The translations under genes and the position numbers were made by a program. From Paraburkholderia phenoliruptrix (lineage in GTDB: Bacteria; Pseudomonadota; Gammaproteobacteria; Burkholderiales; Burkholderiaceae): 64,000 nucleotides of DNA. Shown one piece after another: positions 50,012 to 59,734 of this stretch. The DNA lies in NCBI RefSeq assembly GCF_019511605.1, contig NZ_JAEUAV010000004.1:248001-312000 (forward strand), in the 5' to 3' direction. Position 1 is the stretch's first letter, and each line of letters begins with the position of its first letter. The notes beneath the pieces are model-generated. The model worked only from the letters and a program-made list of their open reading frames with translations, had not been told where the DNA came from and ran no database searches.

Positions 50012-50854
50012 ATGCAGAATCCCGCCCTCGAGACGCCGGCCACCCATTTTGCCGACTTGCCTGGTGGCGCGTCGCGCGGGCCATTGCGCATCGAATATCG
50101 CTGGCTGAACGATGCGGCGGGCGATGCGGCAGTCGACGCGCCGCTCGTGGTCTTTCTGCACGAAGGGCTGGGCTCGGTCGCGATGTGGCGCGACTGGCCG
50201 CAAACCTTGTGCGAGCGGCTCGGCATGCGAGGACTCGTCTACTCGCGGCCGGGCTACGGATTGTCGACGCCGCGCGAGCATCACGTCAAATGGCCGGTCG
50301 ATTTCATGACGCGCGAGGCGCGCGATGTCCTGCCGGCGCTGCTCGACGCACTGCGCGTCGACCTGCACCAACGCCGGCGTATGTGGGTAATCGGCCATAG
50401 CGACGGCGGCTCGATTGCGTTGCTCTATGCTGCGCTGTTTCCGCTCGCGCTCGCCGGAACGATAGCCATTGCACCTCATGTGTTCGTTGAAGACCTGTCC
50501 GTGCAAAGCATTGCGCAGACCAAGGTGCTCTATGAAACCACCGACCTGCGCGGCAAGCTCGCGCGCTATCACGCGGACGTCGACTCCGCGTTCTACGGAT
50601 GGAACGATATCTGGTTGAATCCGGCATTCCGGCAATGGTCGATCACGCAGCAACTCGGGGCGATCGACAAACCGCTACTCGCCGTGCAAGGCCATGACGA
50701 CAACTACGGCACGATGGCGCAGATCGACACCATTGCGCAGCACGTGCCGCATGCGCAGCTCGCCCGACTGGACGCATGCGGGCACTCGCCCCATCGCGAC
50801 GCCCCGGACCGGCTCAGCGACGTGATTGCAGCGTTTGTCTCCCGGCACCGGTAG
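50012..50854 (+). CDS. alpha/beta hydrolase of the box cluster
   Basis: A 280-residue alpha/beta hydrolase. The oxyanion block is VVFLHEGLGSVAMWRDWPQ, the nucleophile elbow VIGHSDGGS (serine in GHSDG), the acid is probably D in LLAVQGHDDNYGTM and the histidine is in DACGHSPHRDAP. It starts 8 bp after the bclA stop (AAGGTGATAC before ATG), so it is co-transcribed. Similar hydrolases sit in many box clusters and may act as a thioesterase that relieves CoA trapping; this is inference. Confidence 0.88.
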   Translation: MQNPALETPATHFADLPGGASRGPLRIEYRWLNDAAGDAAVDAPLVVFLHEGLGSVAMWRDWPQTLCERLGMRGLVYSRPGYGLSTPREHHVKWPVDFMTREARDVLPALLDALRVDLHQRRRMWVIGHSDGGSIALLYAALFPLALAGTIAIAPHVFVEDLSVQSIAQTKVLYETTDLRGKLARYHADVDSAFYGWNDIWLNPAFRQWSITQQLGAIDKPLLAVQGHDDNYGTMAQIDTIAQHVPHAQLARLDACGHSPHRDAPDRLSDVIAAFVSRHR

Positions 50855-50992
50855 TCGCGATCGCACAATTCTCAACAAATCCTCAAATTTCCAAAACTTC
50901 ACAAAACTTACACAGGTAAGCGGATATTCTTTTCTCACCGCTGACCTGGGCATGCCGATGCCCGCGCGTTCCCCGTGCCCGGAGACATCGCC

Positions 50993-51340
50993 ATGTTCTT
51001 TGTGTGGAAGCCCTGCATTGCCTTGCAAGTTAAACGTTTGGCAATGGCGCTCGTGGTGCTGCCGCTCGTCGCGCTGATCGGCGCATGCGGCAACGACGAC
51101 AGCAAAACACCGGACCCGGGCGCGGCCAGATCCATCAGCAACAACAGCGGCAACAACAGCGGCAACGACAGCAGCAACGGCAACGCCGCGGTGCTGTCGG
51201 CCAATCCGGCTGCGGAGCTGCCCTCGCCTGCCGCCGTGACGATTCAAAGCCCTGCATTACCCGCATCAAGCGCCGACCCGGCATTGTCCGCCGCCGCGTC
51301 GACGCCCCTCGCCACACCCGTTATTCACACCGTTGATTGA
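50993..51340 (+). CDS. small lipoprotein, Asn/Ser/Ala-rich
   Basis: A 115-residue protein with a signal region ending LIGAC (lipobox, cysteine near residue 34). The mature part is low complexity, starting GNDDSKTPDPGAARSISNNS, with repeated NNSGN/NDSSNGN units, then Ala/Pro-rich sequence ending TPVIHTVD. No domain is recognised. GGAGACATCGCC precedes the ATG at 50993; a later Met just before the hydrophobic core (MALVVLPLVALIG) is an alternative start. It lies 81 bp ahead of the phospholipase gene and could be an associated envelope protein. Confidence 0.55.
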   Translation: MFFVWKPCIALQVKRLAMALVVLPLVALIGACGNDDSKTPDPGAARSISNNSGNNSGNDSSNGNAAVLSANPAAELPSPAAVTIQSPALPASSADPALSAAASTPLATPVIHTVD

Positions 51341-51421
51341 GTCCCGCACTTCACGCGGCGCGCGGCTTACGCTTGCGCGCCGCGCGAAGCGTTCCCCACT
51401 GAAGACACGAAGGCTCATACC

Positions 51422-53533
51422 ATGACCTCAAAAAATCGCCGCGATTTTCTCCGCTCGGCCGCCCAGGCGGCAGGCTCGTTCACTGCCCTGAGCATGCTGC
51501 CGGCCGGCATCCGCAATGCGCTCGCCATTCCGGCTAATAACAGAACAGGCACGATCCGCGATGTCGAGCACATTGTGGTGCTGATGCAGGAAAACCGCTC
51601 CTTCGACCACTACTTCGGCACGCTGCGCGGCGTGCGCGGCTTTGGCGACACGCGGGCGGTGAATCTGCCGAACGGCAAGCCCGTGTGGTACCAACCGCTT
51701 GCCGGCGATCTTGGCTACGTGCTGCCGTTTCGCCCCAGCGCGCCGAATCTGGGCCTGCAATTCCTGCAAGATCTCGCACACGACTGGAACACCACGCATG
51801 CTGCGTGGAACGGCGGCCGCTACGACCAATGGGTGCCTGCCAAGAGCGCGACGACCATGGCCTACCTCACGCGCGAGGACATTCCGTTTCATTACCAACT
51901 CGCGGATGCATTTACCATCTGCGACGCGTATTACTGCTCGCTGATGGGCCCCACTGATCCAAACCGCTACTACATGTGGGCAGGCGGCGTGGGCAACGAC
52001 GGCACGGGCGGCGGTCCGGTGATCGACAACTCCGAACTCGGCTATGGCTGGTCGACCTATCCGGAAGTGCTGCAAAACGCCGGCATAACGTGGAAGATCT
52101 ATCAGGACATCGGCACCGGTCTCGATGCAAAAGGCTCGTGGGGCTGGACGCAGAATGCGTACATCGGCAATTACGGCGACAACTCGCTGCTCTACTTCAA
52201 CCAGTACCGCAACGCGCAGCCGGGCAACCCGCTGTACGACAACGCGCGCACCGGCACGAATGCACTGAAGGGCGACAGCTACTTCGACATACTCAAGCGC
52301 GACGTGCAGAACAACGCGCTGCCACAAGTGTCGTGGATCGTCGCACCTGAAGCGTATTCCGAGCACCCGAACTGGCCGGCGAATTATGGCGCGTGGTATA
52401 TCGACCAGGTGCTGCAGATTCTCACGTCGAATCCCGACGTGTGGAGCAAGACGGTGCTGCTCATCAATTACGACGAGAACGACGGCTTCTTCGATCACAT
52501 GGTGCCGCCGTGCGCGCCGAGCTCGAGCGCGAACGGTCTTTCCACTGTCGACACCGTCAACGAAATCTATCCGGGCGATGCGAAAAACGTTGCCGCGCCA
52601 TACGGTCTCGGCCCGCGCGTGCCGATGCTCGTGGTCTCGCCGTGGTCCAAGGGCGGTTATGTGTGTTCGCAGGTGTTCGACCATACCTCGGTGATCCGTT
52701 TCATCGAACAACGCTTTGGCGAGCAGCACAATCTCACCGAGTCGAACATTTCGCCGTGGCGGCGCGCCGTGTGCGGCGATCTGACATCGGCGTTCAACTT
52801 CAGCAATCCGAACGATACGTTCCCGAGGTTGCCGGCCACGAGCGGCTATGTGCCGGCGGACCAGAATCGTCACCCCGATTACGTGCCCCTGCCGCCGGCG
52901 ATCCAGGCGGTGCCGCGTCAGGAGTCGGGCGTGCGTCCCGCTCGCGCGCTGCCGTATGAGCTCTTCGTGCGCGTGCACGGCGAAGGCGCGGAGAAAACGC
53001 TGACCATGCGCTTCGTCAACACGGGCAGCGCGGGCGCGGTATTTCAGGTGTACCGCGCAAACAGCCTCGAGGCGCCACGCACCTACACAGTGGAAGCGGG
53101 CAAGCGCTTGCAGGATCACTTCGCGCTGAACGTGGACGGCACCTACGATTTCACCGTGCATGGTCCGAACGGTTTCCTGCGCCGCTTCACGGGCCGCCCC
53201 GTTGCGCGCAGCTGGTGGGACGGCTCGGACATTGCGCGCCCGGAAGTGCTCGAAGGTTACGACGTGGCGAACGGCAATCTGCAATTGCGCCTTGAAAACG
53301 TGGGCAGCGCGCATTGCAAGTTCACAATCGTGAATGCATACGACCCGAAGCACTCGATCAAGCGCGTGGTGCGCGGCGGCGATACCGATGAGCTGTACCT
53401 CGATCTTCGCAACGCGCATGGCTGGTACGACCTTGCGATTACCGTCGACACCGACCCGCTGTTCTCGCGCCGTTTTGCGGGCCACGTGGAAACAGGCAGG
53501 AGCAGCATGAGCGATCCTGCACTGGGCGCATGA
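51422..53533 (+). CDS. plcN: phosphocholine-specific phospholipase C (Tat-exported)
   Basis: A 703-residue secreted enzyme of the acid-phosphatase/PLC superfamily. The twin-arginine signal is KNRRDFLRSAAQAAGSFTAL at the N-terminus. The catalytic domain starts VEHIVVLMQENRSFDHYFGT, the hallmark block. Other blocks are YCSLMGPTDPNRYYMWAG, LINYDENDGFFDHMVPPCAP and SPWSKGGYVCSQVFDHTSVI. Two C-terminal DUF756 beta-sandwich domains follow, about residues 505-690. Length and architecture fit Pseudomonas/Burkholderia PlcN-type enzymes. It cleaves phosphatidylcholine and may supply phosphate. A terminator follows. Confidence 0.93.
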   Translation: MTSKNRRDFLRSAAQAAGSFTALSMLPAGIRNALAIPANNRTGTIRDVEHIVVLMQENRSFDHYFGTLRGVRGFGDTRAVNLPNGKPVWYQPLAGDLGYVLPFRPSAPNLGLQFLQDLAHDWNTTHAAWNGGRYDQWVPAKSATTMAYLTREDIPFHYQLADAFTICDAYYCSLMGPTDPNRYYMWAGGVGNDGTGGGPVIDNSELGYGWSTYPEVLQNAGITWKIYQDIGTGLDAKGSWGWTQNAYIGNYGDNSLLYFNQYRNAQPGNPLYDNARTGTNALKGDSYFDILKRDVQNNALPQVSWIVAPEAYSEHPNWPANYGAWYIDQVLQILTSNPDVWSKTVLLINYDENDGFFDHMVPPCAPSSSANGLSTVDTVNEIYPGDAKNVAAPYGLGPRVPMLVVSPWSKGGYVCSQVFDHTSVIRFIEQRFGEQHNLTESNISPWRRAVCGDLTSAFNFSNPNDTFPRLPATSGYVPADQNRHPDYVPLPPAIQAVPRQESGVRPARALPYELFVRVHGEGAEKTLTMRFVNTGSAGAVFQVYRANSLEAPRTYTVEAGKRLQDHFALNVDGTYDFTVHGPNGFLRRFTGRPVARSWWDGSDIARPEVLEGYDVANGNLQLRLENVGSAHCKFTIVNAYDPKHSIKRVVRGGDTDELYLDLRNAHGWYDLAITVDTDPLFSRRFAGHVETGRSSMSDPALGA

Positions 53534-53559
53534 TCGCGCACTGAATCGAACCGGCACGA

Positions 53560-53594
53560 ACGGCCGCTGCGCTTGCAACGCTGCGGCCGTTTTC
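53560..53594 (+). terminator. rho-independent terminator after phospholipase gene
   Basis: ACGGCCGCTGCG pairs with CGCTGCGGCCGT with one mismatch and a 7-nt loop, followed by TTTTC. Confidence 0.85.
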
Positions 53595-53782
53595 TCATGT
53601 TGCAGCGCTCATGCTTTACCGCGCGATTCATTAATCATCAGACGTATGGCGACACGGCGACGCCTATCGCGCTACGCGCAAACATCGCCGGCATCTCCTC
53701 AAGTCTTTGCGCATGCAAGCCGTATACAAGGTATGAGGCGCCCGCCTCATCGACCACGACTCACTGCCAGCCGAAAGACTCC

Positions 53783-55585
53783 ATGATGTTTTCCTCCATT
53801 CGCGCGCGGATCGTTGCGCTGTGCGTCGCCATCGTTGTCGTTGCACTCGCAGCGAATGCCGTTCTCAACTATGTCGTCGCCAACTCGTATAACGCCGATG
53901 CCATCGACAGCAGTCTGACTGCCGTCGAAAGCGGCCATGCTGCCGGTATCAGCGACTGGGTCGCCGTCAACAGTCAGATGATCAACTCGCTGCAGGACGC
54001 TGTGTTGCAGCCGGACCCGTCGCCGGCGCTCAAGCAGATTGCGAGCGCCGGCAAGTTCACGAATGTCTACGTGGGCTACGCGGACAAGACGGCAAAGTTT
54101 TCCGACCCGACGGGCATTCCCGCCGACTACGATCCGACCGGACGTCCCTGGTACAAGCAGGCTGCGGCCGCCGGCAAGCCGGTGGCAACGCCGCCTTACG
54201 TCGACGTGGGCACGGGCAAGCTGGTGGTGGCGTTCGCCGCGCCGGTGGTACGCGACGGCGCCGTCAAGGGCGTGGTTTCCGGCGACGTCGCGATGGACAG
54301 CGTGATCGCCAACGTGAAGTCGATTCATCCGACGCCCGCGAGTTTCGGTATGCTGATCGACGCAAGCGGTCAGATCGTCGCGCATCCGGATGCAAAACTC
54401 ACGTTGAAGCCCGCCTCCGATCTCGTGCCCGGACTCGCGGGAGACAAGCTCGCGACACTCTTTCGCGCGCAACGCCCGGTGCAGATGAACGTGAGCGGCA
54501 GCGCCAAGCTGTTGCGCGCGCAACCAATCGCGGGCACCGACTGGTATCTGATCGTCGCGCTGGACAAAGCAGAAGCGACGGCCGGCATGCGTTCGCTGCT
54601 GACCGCCTCGGTCATCGCACTGGTGGTGATCGCGGGTATTGCGGCGGCCATTGTCGCGGCTGTCACTGCGGTGTCGTTCCAGCGTCTGTCGAAAGTGCGC
54701 GACGCGATGGACGATATTGGTTCCGGCGAAGGCGATCTGACGCAACGCCTGCCCGCCGTCGGCAACGATGAGGTCGCGCAGATCGCCCGTTCGTTCAATA
54801 CCTTTATCGACAAGCTCAGCCACGTGATGCGCCAGATTCGCGACGCAAGCGAATCGGTGCGTATCGCCTCGAATGAAATTGCCGCGGGCAACGTCGATCT
54901 GTCAGGCCGCACCGAGTCTGCTGCGGCGAGCTTGCAGGAGACCGCTGCGTCGATGGAAGAAATTACCGCGACCGTCACGCAATCCGCGAGTGCCGCGAAG
55001 CAGGCCGACTCCACCGCGGGTGCGGCGTCGCAAGTCGCTTCGCGCGGCGGCGCTGTCATTTCCGAGGTGATTACGACGATGGCCGAGATCCAGCAGGCGT
55101 CGGTAAAGGTCTCGGACATCATCGGCGTGATCGACGGCATTGCTTTTCAGACCAATATTCTGGCGTTGAATGCCGCGGTGGAAGCCGCGCGCGCCGGCGA
55201 ACAGGGCCGTGGCTTCGCGGTGGTGGCGGGCGAAGTGCGCAGTCTCGCGCAGCGCAGCGCGCAGGCGGCAAAGGAAATCAAGTCGCTGATCGAAGCCACC
55301 GTCGGGAGTGTAACGTCGGGCGCGAACCAGGTGCGCCAGGCCGGCGAAACGATGACGGAGATCGTCAGCAACGTCGCAAACGTAACGACCATCATCTCGG
55401 AGATCACGCAAGCCGCCAACGAGCAGACGCGCGGCATTCAGGAAGTGAACCGCGCGGTCAGCCAGTTGGATGAAATGGTGCAGCAGAATGCGGCTCTGGT
55501 CGAACAGTCCACCGCAGCCGCCGCTGCCCTGCAAACGCAGGCGGTGAGCCTTGCTAGCGCCGTCACACAGTTCAAGCTGGACTAG
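53783..55585 (+). CDS. methyl-accepting chemotaxis protein with Cache domain
   Basis: A 600-residue chemoreceptor. Membrane helix 1 is [21 protein letters not shown] periplasmic Cache_1 domain follows, about residues 35-260 ([31 protein letters not shown] [20 protein letters not shown]). Membrane helix 2 is [24 protein letters not shown] and the signalling domain come next, with the conserved hairpin [20 protein letters not shown]. The C-terminus ends AVTQFKLD with no CheR/CheB-tethering pentapeptide. Two adjacent ATGs (53783, 53786) could start it. The ligand is unknown; Cache receptors often bind small organic acids or amino acids. Confidence 0.93.
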   Translation: MMFSSIRARIVALCVAIVVVALAANAVLNYVVANSYNADAIDSSLTAVESGHAAGISDWVAVNSQMINSLQDAVLQPDPSPALKQIASAGKFTNVYVGYADKTAKFSDPTGIPADYDPTGRPWYKQAAAAGKPVATPPYVDVGTGKLVVAFAAPVVRDGAVKGVVSGDVAMDSVIANVKSIHPTPASFGMLIDASGQIVAHPDAKLTLKPASDLVPGLAGDKLATLFRAQRPVQMNVSGSAKLLRAQPIAGTDWYLIVALDKAEATAGMRSLLTASVIALVVIAGIAAAIVAAVTAVSFQRLSKVRDAMDDIGSGEGDLTQRLPAVGNDEVAQIARSFNTFIDKLSHVMRQIRDASESVRIASNEIAAGNVDLSGRTESAAASLQETAASMEEITATVTQSASAAKQADSTAGAASQVASRGGAVISEVITTMAEIQQASVKVSDIIGVIDGIAFQTNILALNAAVEAARAGEQGRGFAVVAGEVRSLAQRSAQAAKEIKSLIEATVGSVTSGANQVRQAGETMTEIVSNVANVTTIISEITQAANEQTRGIQEVNRAVSQLDEMVQQNAALVEQSTAAAAALQTQAVSLASAVTQFKLD

Positions 55586-55588
55586 ACG

Positions 55589-55604
55589 CCGGCTGAAAAG
55601 CCGG
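55589..55604. terminator. GNRA-loop hairpin between convergent genes
   Basis: CCGGCT-GAAA-AGCCGG is a perfect 6-bp stem with a GAAA loop in the 40-bp gap between the chemoreceptor and the DUF5594-like gene. There is no U-tract, so it may act as a rho-assisted 3' end. Confidence 0.45.
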
Positions 55605-55625
55605 TTGCGCAGCGTGGCGGCGGGC

Positions 55626-56006
55626 TCACGACTCGAAGTCGAGCCCGCCGATGAGCGCCTCCGGCTCGGCTTGGGTGTGCGACGAAAAATCCAGCTCGCG
55701 CGCGTTACGCCATGCCGCGAGCTTGCGCGGCAACGCGGCGAGATAGCGGGCAAAACGTGCCTGCCCTTCGTCTTTCATGAGCCGCTCGATCTCGTCGCTG
55801 TCCCACGTCAGATACAGATTCAGCGGATGCGCGTATTGAGCGATATGCTCGAGCGGCGCCGCATGCACACGCAGCCGCGTGGGGTGACCTGGGCCGCCGT
55901 ACGGCAGCACTTCGGTATGCACAGTGGTGGCGAAGCAGGCCGCGATGGCCTCGGCAATGCGAGGTGCGAACTCTTTGTCGAAACGGGCGGCAGTGTCTGG
56001 GCGCAT
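55626..56006 (-). CDS. small cytoplasmic protein, possibly DUF5594
   Basis: A 126-residue soluble protein beginning MRPDTAARFDKEFAPRIAEA, with HTEVLPYGGPGHPTRLRVHA, NLYLTWDSDEIERLMKDEGQ and the end ALIGGLDFES. There is no signal or membrane segment. It resembles proteins labelled DUF5594 in Burkholderia, but I am unsure of this family name. The ATG at 56004-56006 has CCGGAGAACCAG upstream, better than the in-frame start at 56054. The function is unknown. Confidence 0.65.
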   Translation of the reverse strand: MRPDTAARFDKEFAPRIAEAIAACFATTVHTEVLPYGGPGHPTRLRVHAAPLEHIAQYAHPLNLYLTWDSDEIERLMKDEGQARFARYLAALPRKLAAWRNARELDFSSHTQAEPEALIGGLDFES

Positions 56007-56124
56007 CTGGTTCTCCGGCGTGCTGCGCAACGAGCGAAGCATCGTAGCATGCACGGCGAGGCTCGCAGAGTGCGTCCGGCGGGACCGTCGGTGCCCCCAG
56101 GCGCCCGTTGACGCTGTCAGTGCC

Positions 56125-56322
56125 CTATCCCGCGCGCTTGCTTTTTTGCGCGCGGGCGTTGCGTCTGCGAATCACGAAACTGATCAGCGCGGCAAGCGCG
56201 GCCGTCGCTGCATAGCCCGCAAGACGAATCGCCTCCTCAGTCGGCAGGCGCGAAATCAGCAGCGCGGCAACGGCGCTGGCGAGTATTGCGAACACGACAA
56301 GCAATGCGGCGGTCCACTTCAT
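56125..56322 (-). CDS. small two-helix membrane protein
   Basis: A 65-residue protein with two hydrophobic helices (WTAALLVVFAILASAVAALL and LAGYAATAALAALISFVI) and a basic C-terminal tail (RRRNARAQKSKRAG). The ATG at 56320-56322 follows CAGGGGAGACCAGG. No family is recognised. It lies between the DUF5594-like gene and the LysR gene on the same strand. Confidence 0.65.
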   Translation of the reverse strand: MKWTAALLVVFAILASAVAALLISRLPTEEAIRLAGYAATAALAALISFVIRRRNARAQKSKRAG

Positions 56323-56440
56323 CCTGGTCTCCCCTGACGTTTCGACGTGCTGCCGGACGGCGCCTATGCGCTCTTTGTTCACGGCATAGTGGGGGCAAGC
56401 ACGCGCCGGCGCAATTGTCTTTAACCCGCAAGCCGCGCTT

Positions 56441-57349
56441 TCAGGCGACGCCGCCCCGTCCGCTTGCGCGCGCCTGGTCCAGAATGAAGTCGATGAAGGT
56501 GGCCGCAGCCCGCGTGTGATGGCGGTTCGGCATGTAGAGCATGTACATGTTGGTCCCGAAGATGCTCAGGCGCCATTCGTCGAGCGTAGTCACGACGTCG
56601 CCGCGTTTCAGATCGTCGTGCACCACGTAGTCAGGCAGGATGCCCACCCCCAGTCCCGCCAGCACGACCTGCCGCAAGAACAGAAAGTTCTCGGAGATGA
56701 TGGTCGGTTCGAGCAGCACCTCATGGCGCTCGTCGCGCAGATACGCCGCCACGCGCAGTTGCCGGCCCACCACTGCGGCCGTGATCAGCGGCGCGGTACG
56801 CAGCTCGCCGAGTCGTACCGGCATGCCGCGGCTTTCGGCGAACGAGCGCGACGCACAGGCAACGTACCGCACCGAGCCCATGTCGCGCGCAACGAGATTT
56901 TGCGGCGGCTCTGACATGATGCGCACGGCAATGTCCACCTCATCGCGCATCAGGTCTTCCACGCGATTTTCGAACAGCACGTCGAGCACGATGCCGGGAT
57001 AGAGGCGCTTGAACTCGATCAGCCACCCCGACATGACGAGTTGCCCATAACCGCTCGGCACGCTCAGGCGCACGCGCCCTTGCAAGCTTTGCCCGAGCGT
57101 CGTGACCGATTCGCGCGCGGCGAGCAGCGCGTTCTGGATCGCGCGGCCGTGTTCATACAGCTGCAGGCCGATCTCCGTGGGCTCCACGCGGCGCGTCGTG
57201 CGCCGAACCAGTTGCAGGCCCACCGAGCGCTCCAGCTGGTTCAGGTGATAGCTCACGTTCGCGCGGCTCATCTTCAGGCGCCGCGCGGCCTCGCTCAGGT
57301 TGCCCGCGTCCAGTATCTCCACCAGCAGGGTCAGCGAATTGACGTCCAC
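56441..57349 (-). CDS. LysR-family transcriptional regulator
   Basis: A 302-residue regulator. The N-terminal winged helix-turn-helix is VNSLTLLVEILDAGNLSEAA then RRLKMSRANVSYHLNQLERS. The substrate-binding domain follows (GRVRLSVPSGYGQLVMSGWL; VLAGLGVGILPDYVV). I prefer the GTG at 57347-57349, which gives VDVNSLTLLVEI at the usual LysR start. A TTG at 57388 is in frame but lies inside the operator repeats. It is divergent from the acyl-CoA operon and probably controls it. The effector is unknown; a dicarboxylyl-CoA or related acid would fit the neighbours. Confidence 0.88.
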   Translation of the reverse strand: MDVNSLTLLVEILDAGNLSEAARRLKMSRANVSYHLNQLERSVGLQLVRRTTRRVEPTEIGLQLYEHGRAIQNALLAARESVTTLGQSLQGRVRLSVPSGYGQLVMSGWLIEFKRLYPGIVLDVLFENRVEDLMRDEVDIAVRIMSEPPQNLVARDMGSVRYVACASRSFAESRGMPVRLGELRTAPLITAAVVGRQLRVAAYLRDERHEVLLEPTIISENFLFLRQVVLAGLGVGILPDYVVHDDLKRGDVVTTLDEWRLSIFGTNMYMLYMPNRHHTRAAATFIDFILDQARASGRGGVA

Positions 57350-57360
57350 GAACCGGCCTT

Positions 57361-57429
57361 TGTCAAAATTGTTTTGACAGTCTGTCAATCGGTCATGTAA
57401 TTGTCAATTAACCTTGACCGCTACACAAT
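57361..57429. promoter_or_regulatory. operator cluster and promoter of the pim-like operon
   Basis: TGTCAAAA-TTG-TTTTGACA (57361-57379) and TTGACAG-T-CTGTCAA (57374-57388) are overlapping perfect inverted repeats, and TTGTCAA recurs at 57401. On the plus strand TTGTCA (57401-57406) and CACAAT (57424-57429) are 17 bp apart, a plausible promoter. LysR binding here is inferred from position. Confidence 0.6.
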
Positions 57430-57515
57430 CGCAGCATTCGCGCGAAGCGGCATGCGCGTGGGCCCTCGCCGCGCCTGCCGCCGCCACGCCCGACAACCTG
57501 CCAGGAGACGACTGC

Positions 57516-59636
57516 ATGACCGCTAGCCCTTCAGCCGGCACCGTGACGCGTGAATTGCGCGGCAAGGTGCTGCTCGTGACGATCGACCACCCGCCCGTCA
57601 ATGCGCTTTCCGCCGATGTGCGGCGCGGCCTGCTCTCTGCGATCGAGGCGGCCGACAGCGACGCCTCGATCGAAGCGGTGCTGCTCGTCGGCGCGGGCCG
57701 CAACTTCATTGCCGGTGCGGATATTCGCGAGTTCGGCAAGCCGCCGGTGCCGCCCTCGCTGCCGGACGTGTGCAACCGCATCGAGGCTTGCACGAAGCCG
57801 GTTGTCGCCGCGCTTCACGGCGCAGCGCTCGGCGGGGGGCTCGAAGTGGCGCTCGCGGCCCATTACCGGATCGCCGTCGAAGGCGCCAGGCTCGGCTTGC
57901 CCGAAGTTCAACTCGGCCTGCTGCCCGGCGCGGGCGGCACGCAGCGCACGCCCCGCCTGATCGGCGCACAGGCTGCGCTCGATCTGATGCTAAGCGGCCG
58001 CCATGCGAGCGCGAACGAAGCGCTCGCATGGGGACTCGTCGACCGACTAGGTGCCAGCGAGGACATTCTCGCCGAAGGGCTCGCCTACGTGCACGAACTG
58101 CTGGCGAGCCATGCAGCGGCGCGCCGCACGCGCGACGCAAGCGCGTTGAGCGATCGCACTGCGAGCCTCGCGGCAGTGGCCGCGGCGCGCGCGCAGACAG
58201 AGAAACAGGCACGCGGTCTCTTTTCGCCGCTCAAAATCGTCGACGCAGTCGAGACCGCGATCACACAGCCATTCGATGACGGCTTGCGGCTCGAGCGTCA
58301 ACTCTTTCTGCAATGTATCGACAGTCCGCAACGCGCCGGCCTGATTCATGCGTTTTTTGCCGAACGCGAAGTGCTGAAAGCGCCCGAGACCCGCGCTGCG
58401 AAACCGCGTCCGCTCGAGACCATCGGCGTGGTGGGCGGCGGCACGATGGGCGCCGGCATTGCAGTCGCCGTGCTCGACGCGGGCCTGCCTGTCACGATGA
58501 TCGAGCGCGACGAGGCGTCGCTCGCGCGCGGCCGCGCGCACATCGAGAAGGTCTACGACGGTCTGATTGCGAAAGGCCGCATGAGCGCCGCGAAGAAGGC
58601 CGAGCTGCTCGCGCGCTTTACCGGCAGCACGTCCTACGAAGCACTGGCCGACGCCGACCTCGTGATCGAGGCCGTGTTCGAAGATCTCGCGGTCAAACAG
58701 GCCGTGTTCGCCGAACTCGACCGTGTCTGCAAAGCGGGCGCCGTGCTCGCGACCAACACGTCATATCTGGACATCGACGCGATTGCCGCCGGCACTTCGC
58801 GCCCCGCCGACGTGATCGGTCTGCACTTCTTTTCGCCGGCCAACATCATGAAGCTGCTGGAAGTGGTCGTGCCGAGAGCGGTCAGCACGGACGTGGTGGC
58901 CACCGCGTTCGAGTTCGCGAAGAAGCTGCGCAAGACACCGGTACGCGCGGGCGTCTGCGACGGCTTTATCGGCAACCGCATACTCGCGGTGTATCGGAGC
59001 GCAGCCGACGCGATGATGGAAGACGGCGCGTCGCCCTATCAGATCGACGCCGCGGTGCGTGCGTTCGGCTTTCCGATGGGCCCGTTCCAGGTGGTTGACC
59101 TCGCGGGCGGCGACATTGGCTGGGCGGCCCGCAAACGGCGCGCGCCGACGCGCAATCCGGCGGCCCGCTACGTGCAGATTGCAGACCGTCTGTGCGAGCG
59201 CGGCTGGTTCGGCCAGAAGACAGGCCGGGGCTTTTATCTGTACCCCGAAGGATCGCGCAGCGGCCAGCCGGACCCGGAAGTCGAAGCGATTATCGACACC
59301 GAGCGCGCACGCGCCGGCATCACGCCGCGCACATTCACCGACGACGAGATCATCCGCCGGTATATGGCCGCGATGATCAACGAAGGCGCAAACGTCGTGC
59401 ACGAAGGAATCGCACTGCGTCCGCTGGACGTGGACGTGACGTTTCTCTATGGCTATGGTTTCCCGCGCTATCGCGGCGGTCCAATGAAATACGCTGACAT
59501 GGTCGGCCTGCCGCGCATTCTGGCGGACATTCGCGAATTCGCGAAGGAAGACCCATTGTTCTGGCAGGCCTCGCCGCTGCTCGTCGAACTGGTCGAACGC
59601 GGCGCGGATTTTGCGAGTCTGAATCAGACTGTTTGA
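57516..59636 (+). CDS. bifunctional enoyl-CoA hydratase / 3-hydroxyacyl-CoA dehydrogenase
   Basis: A 706-residue fusion. Residues about 1-200 are a crotonase-type hydratase (LVGAGRNFIAGADIREFGKP; VVAALHGAALGGGLEVALAA; LPEVQLGLLPGAGGTQRTPR). The NAD-binding dehydrogenase starts near residue 308 (TIGVVGGGTMGAGIAVAVLD), with IGLHFFSPANIMKLLEVV, VCDGFIGNRILAVY and C-terminal blocks (GFPMGPFQVVDLAGGDIGWA; GYGFPRYRGGPMKYAD). This FadB/PimF-like order catalyses two steps of beta-oxidation. The ATG at 57516 follows CAGGAGACGACTGC. It opens an operon with two acyl-CoA dehydrogenase subunits, so a pimeloyl-CoA or other dicarboxylyl-CoA substrate is likely. Confidence 0.92.
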   Translation: MTASPSAGTVTRELRGKVLLVTIDHPPVNALSADVRRGLLSAIEAADSDASIEAVLLVGAGRNFIAGADIREFGKPPVPPSLPDVCNRIEACTKPVVAALHGAALGGGLEVALAAHYRIAVEGARLGLPEVQLGLLPGAGGTQRTPRLIGAQAALDLMLSGRHASANEALAWGLVDRLGASEDILAEGLAYVHELLASHAAARRTRDASALSDRTASLAAVAAARAQTEKQARGLFSPLKIVDAVETAITQPFDDGLRLERQLFLQCIDSPQRAGLIHAFFAEREVLKAPETRAAKPRPLETIGVVGGGTMGAGIAVAVLDAGLPVTMIERDEASLARGRAHIEKVYDGLIAKGRMSAAKKAELLARFTGSTSYEALADADLVIEAVFEDLAVKQAVFAELDRVCKAGAVLATNTSYLDIDAIAAGTSRPADVIGLHFFSPANIMKLLEVVVPRAVSTDVVATAFEFAKKLRKTPVRAGVCDGFIGNRILAVYRSAADAMMEDGASPYQIDAAVRAFGFPMGPFQVVDLAGGDIGWAARKRRAPTRNPAARYVQIADRLCERGWFGQKTGRGFYLYPEGSRSGQPDPEVEAIIDTERARAGITPRTFTDDEIIRRYMAAMINEGANVVHEGIALRPLDVDVTFLYGYGFPRYRGGPMKYADMVGLPRILADIREFAKEDPLFWQASPLLVELVERGADFASLNQTV

Positions 59637-59734
59637 CGCGCGGCGGCCGGCTCGTCTGCCACTGGTCGGCTGCTGATCTGAACTGGGTCGGCCCCTCGTC
59701 ACCACAACCACTGGACATCCCTGAAGGAACTGCG

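Noticed and set aside
51428..53578. 716-residue minus-strand frame opposite the phospholipase gene
   Set aside because: Same kind of GC-driven shadow; the plus-strand phospholipase has the full motif set.
57350..57388. LysR translation from TTG at 57388
   Set aside because: It would place coding sequence inside perfect operator-like palindromes, and the GTG at 57349 matches the usual LysR start.
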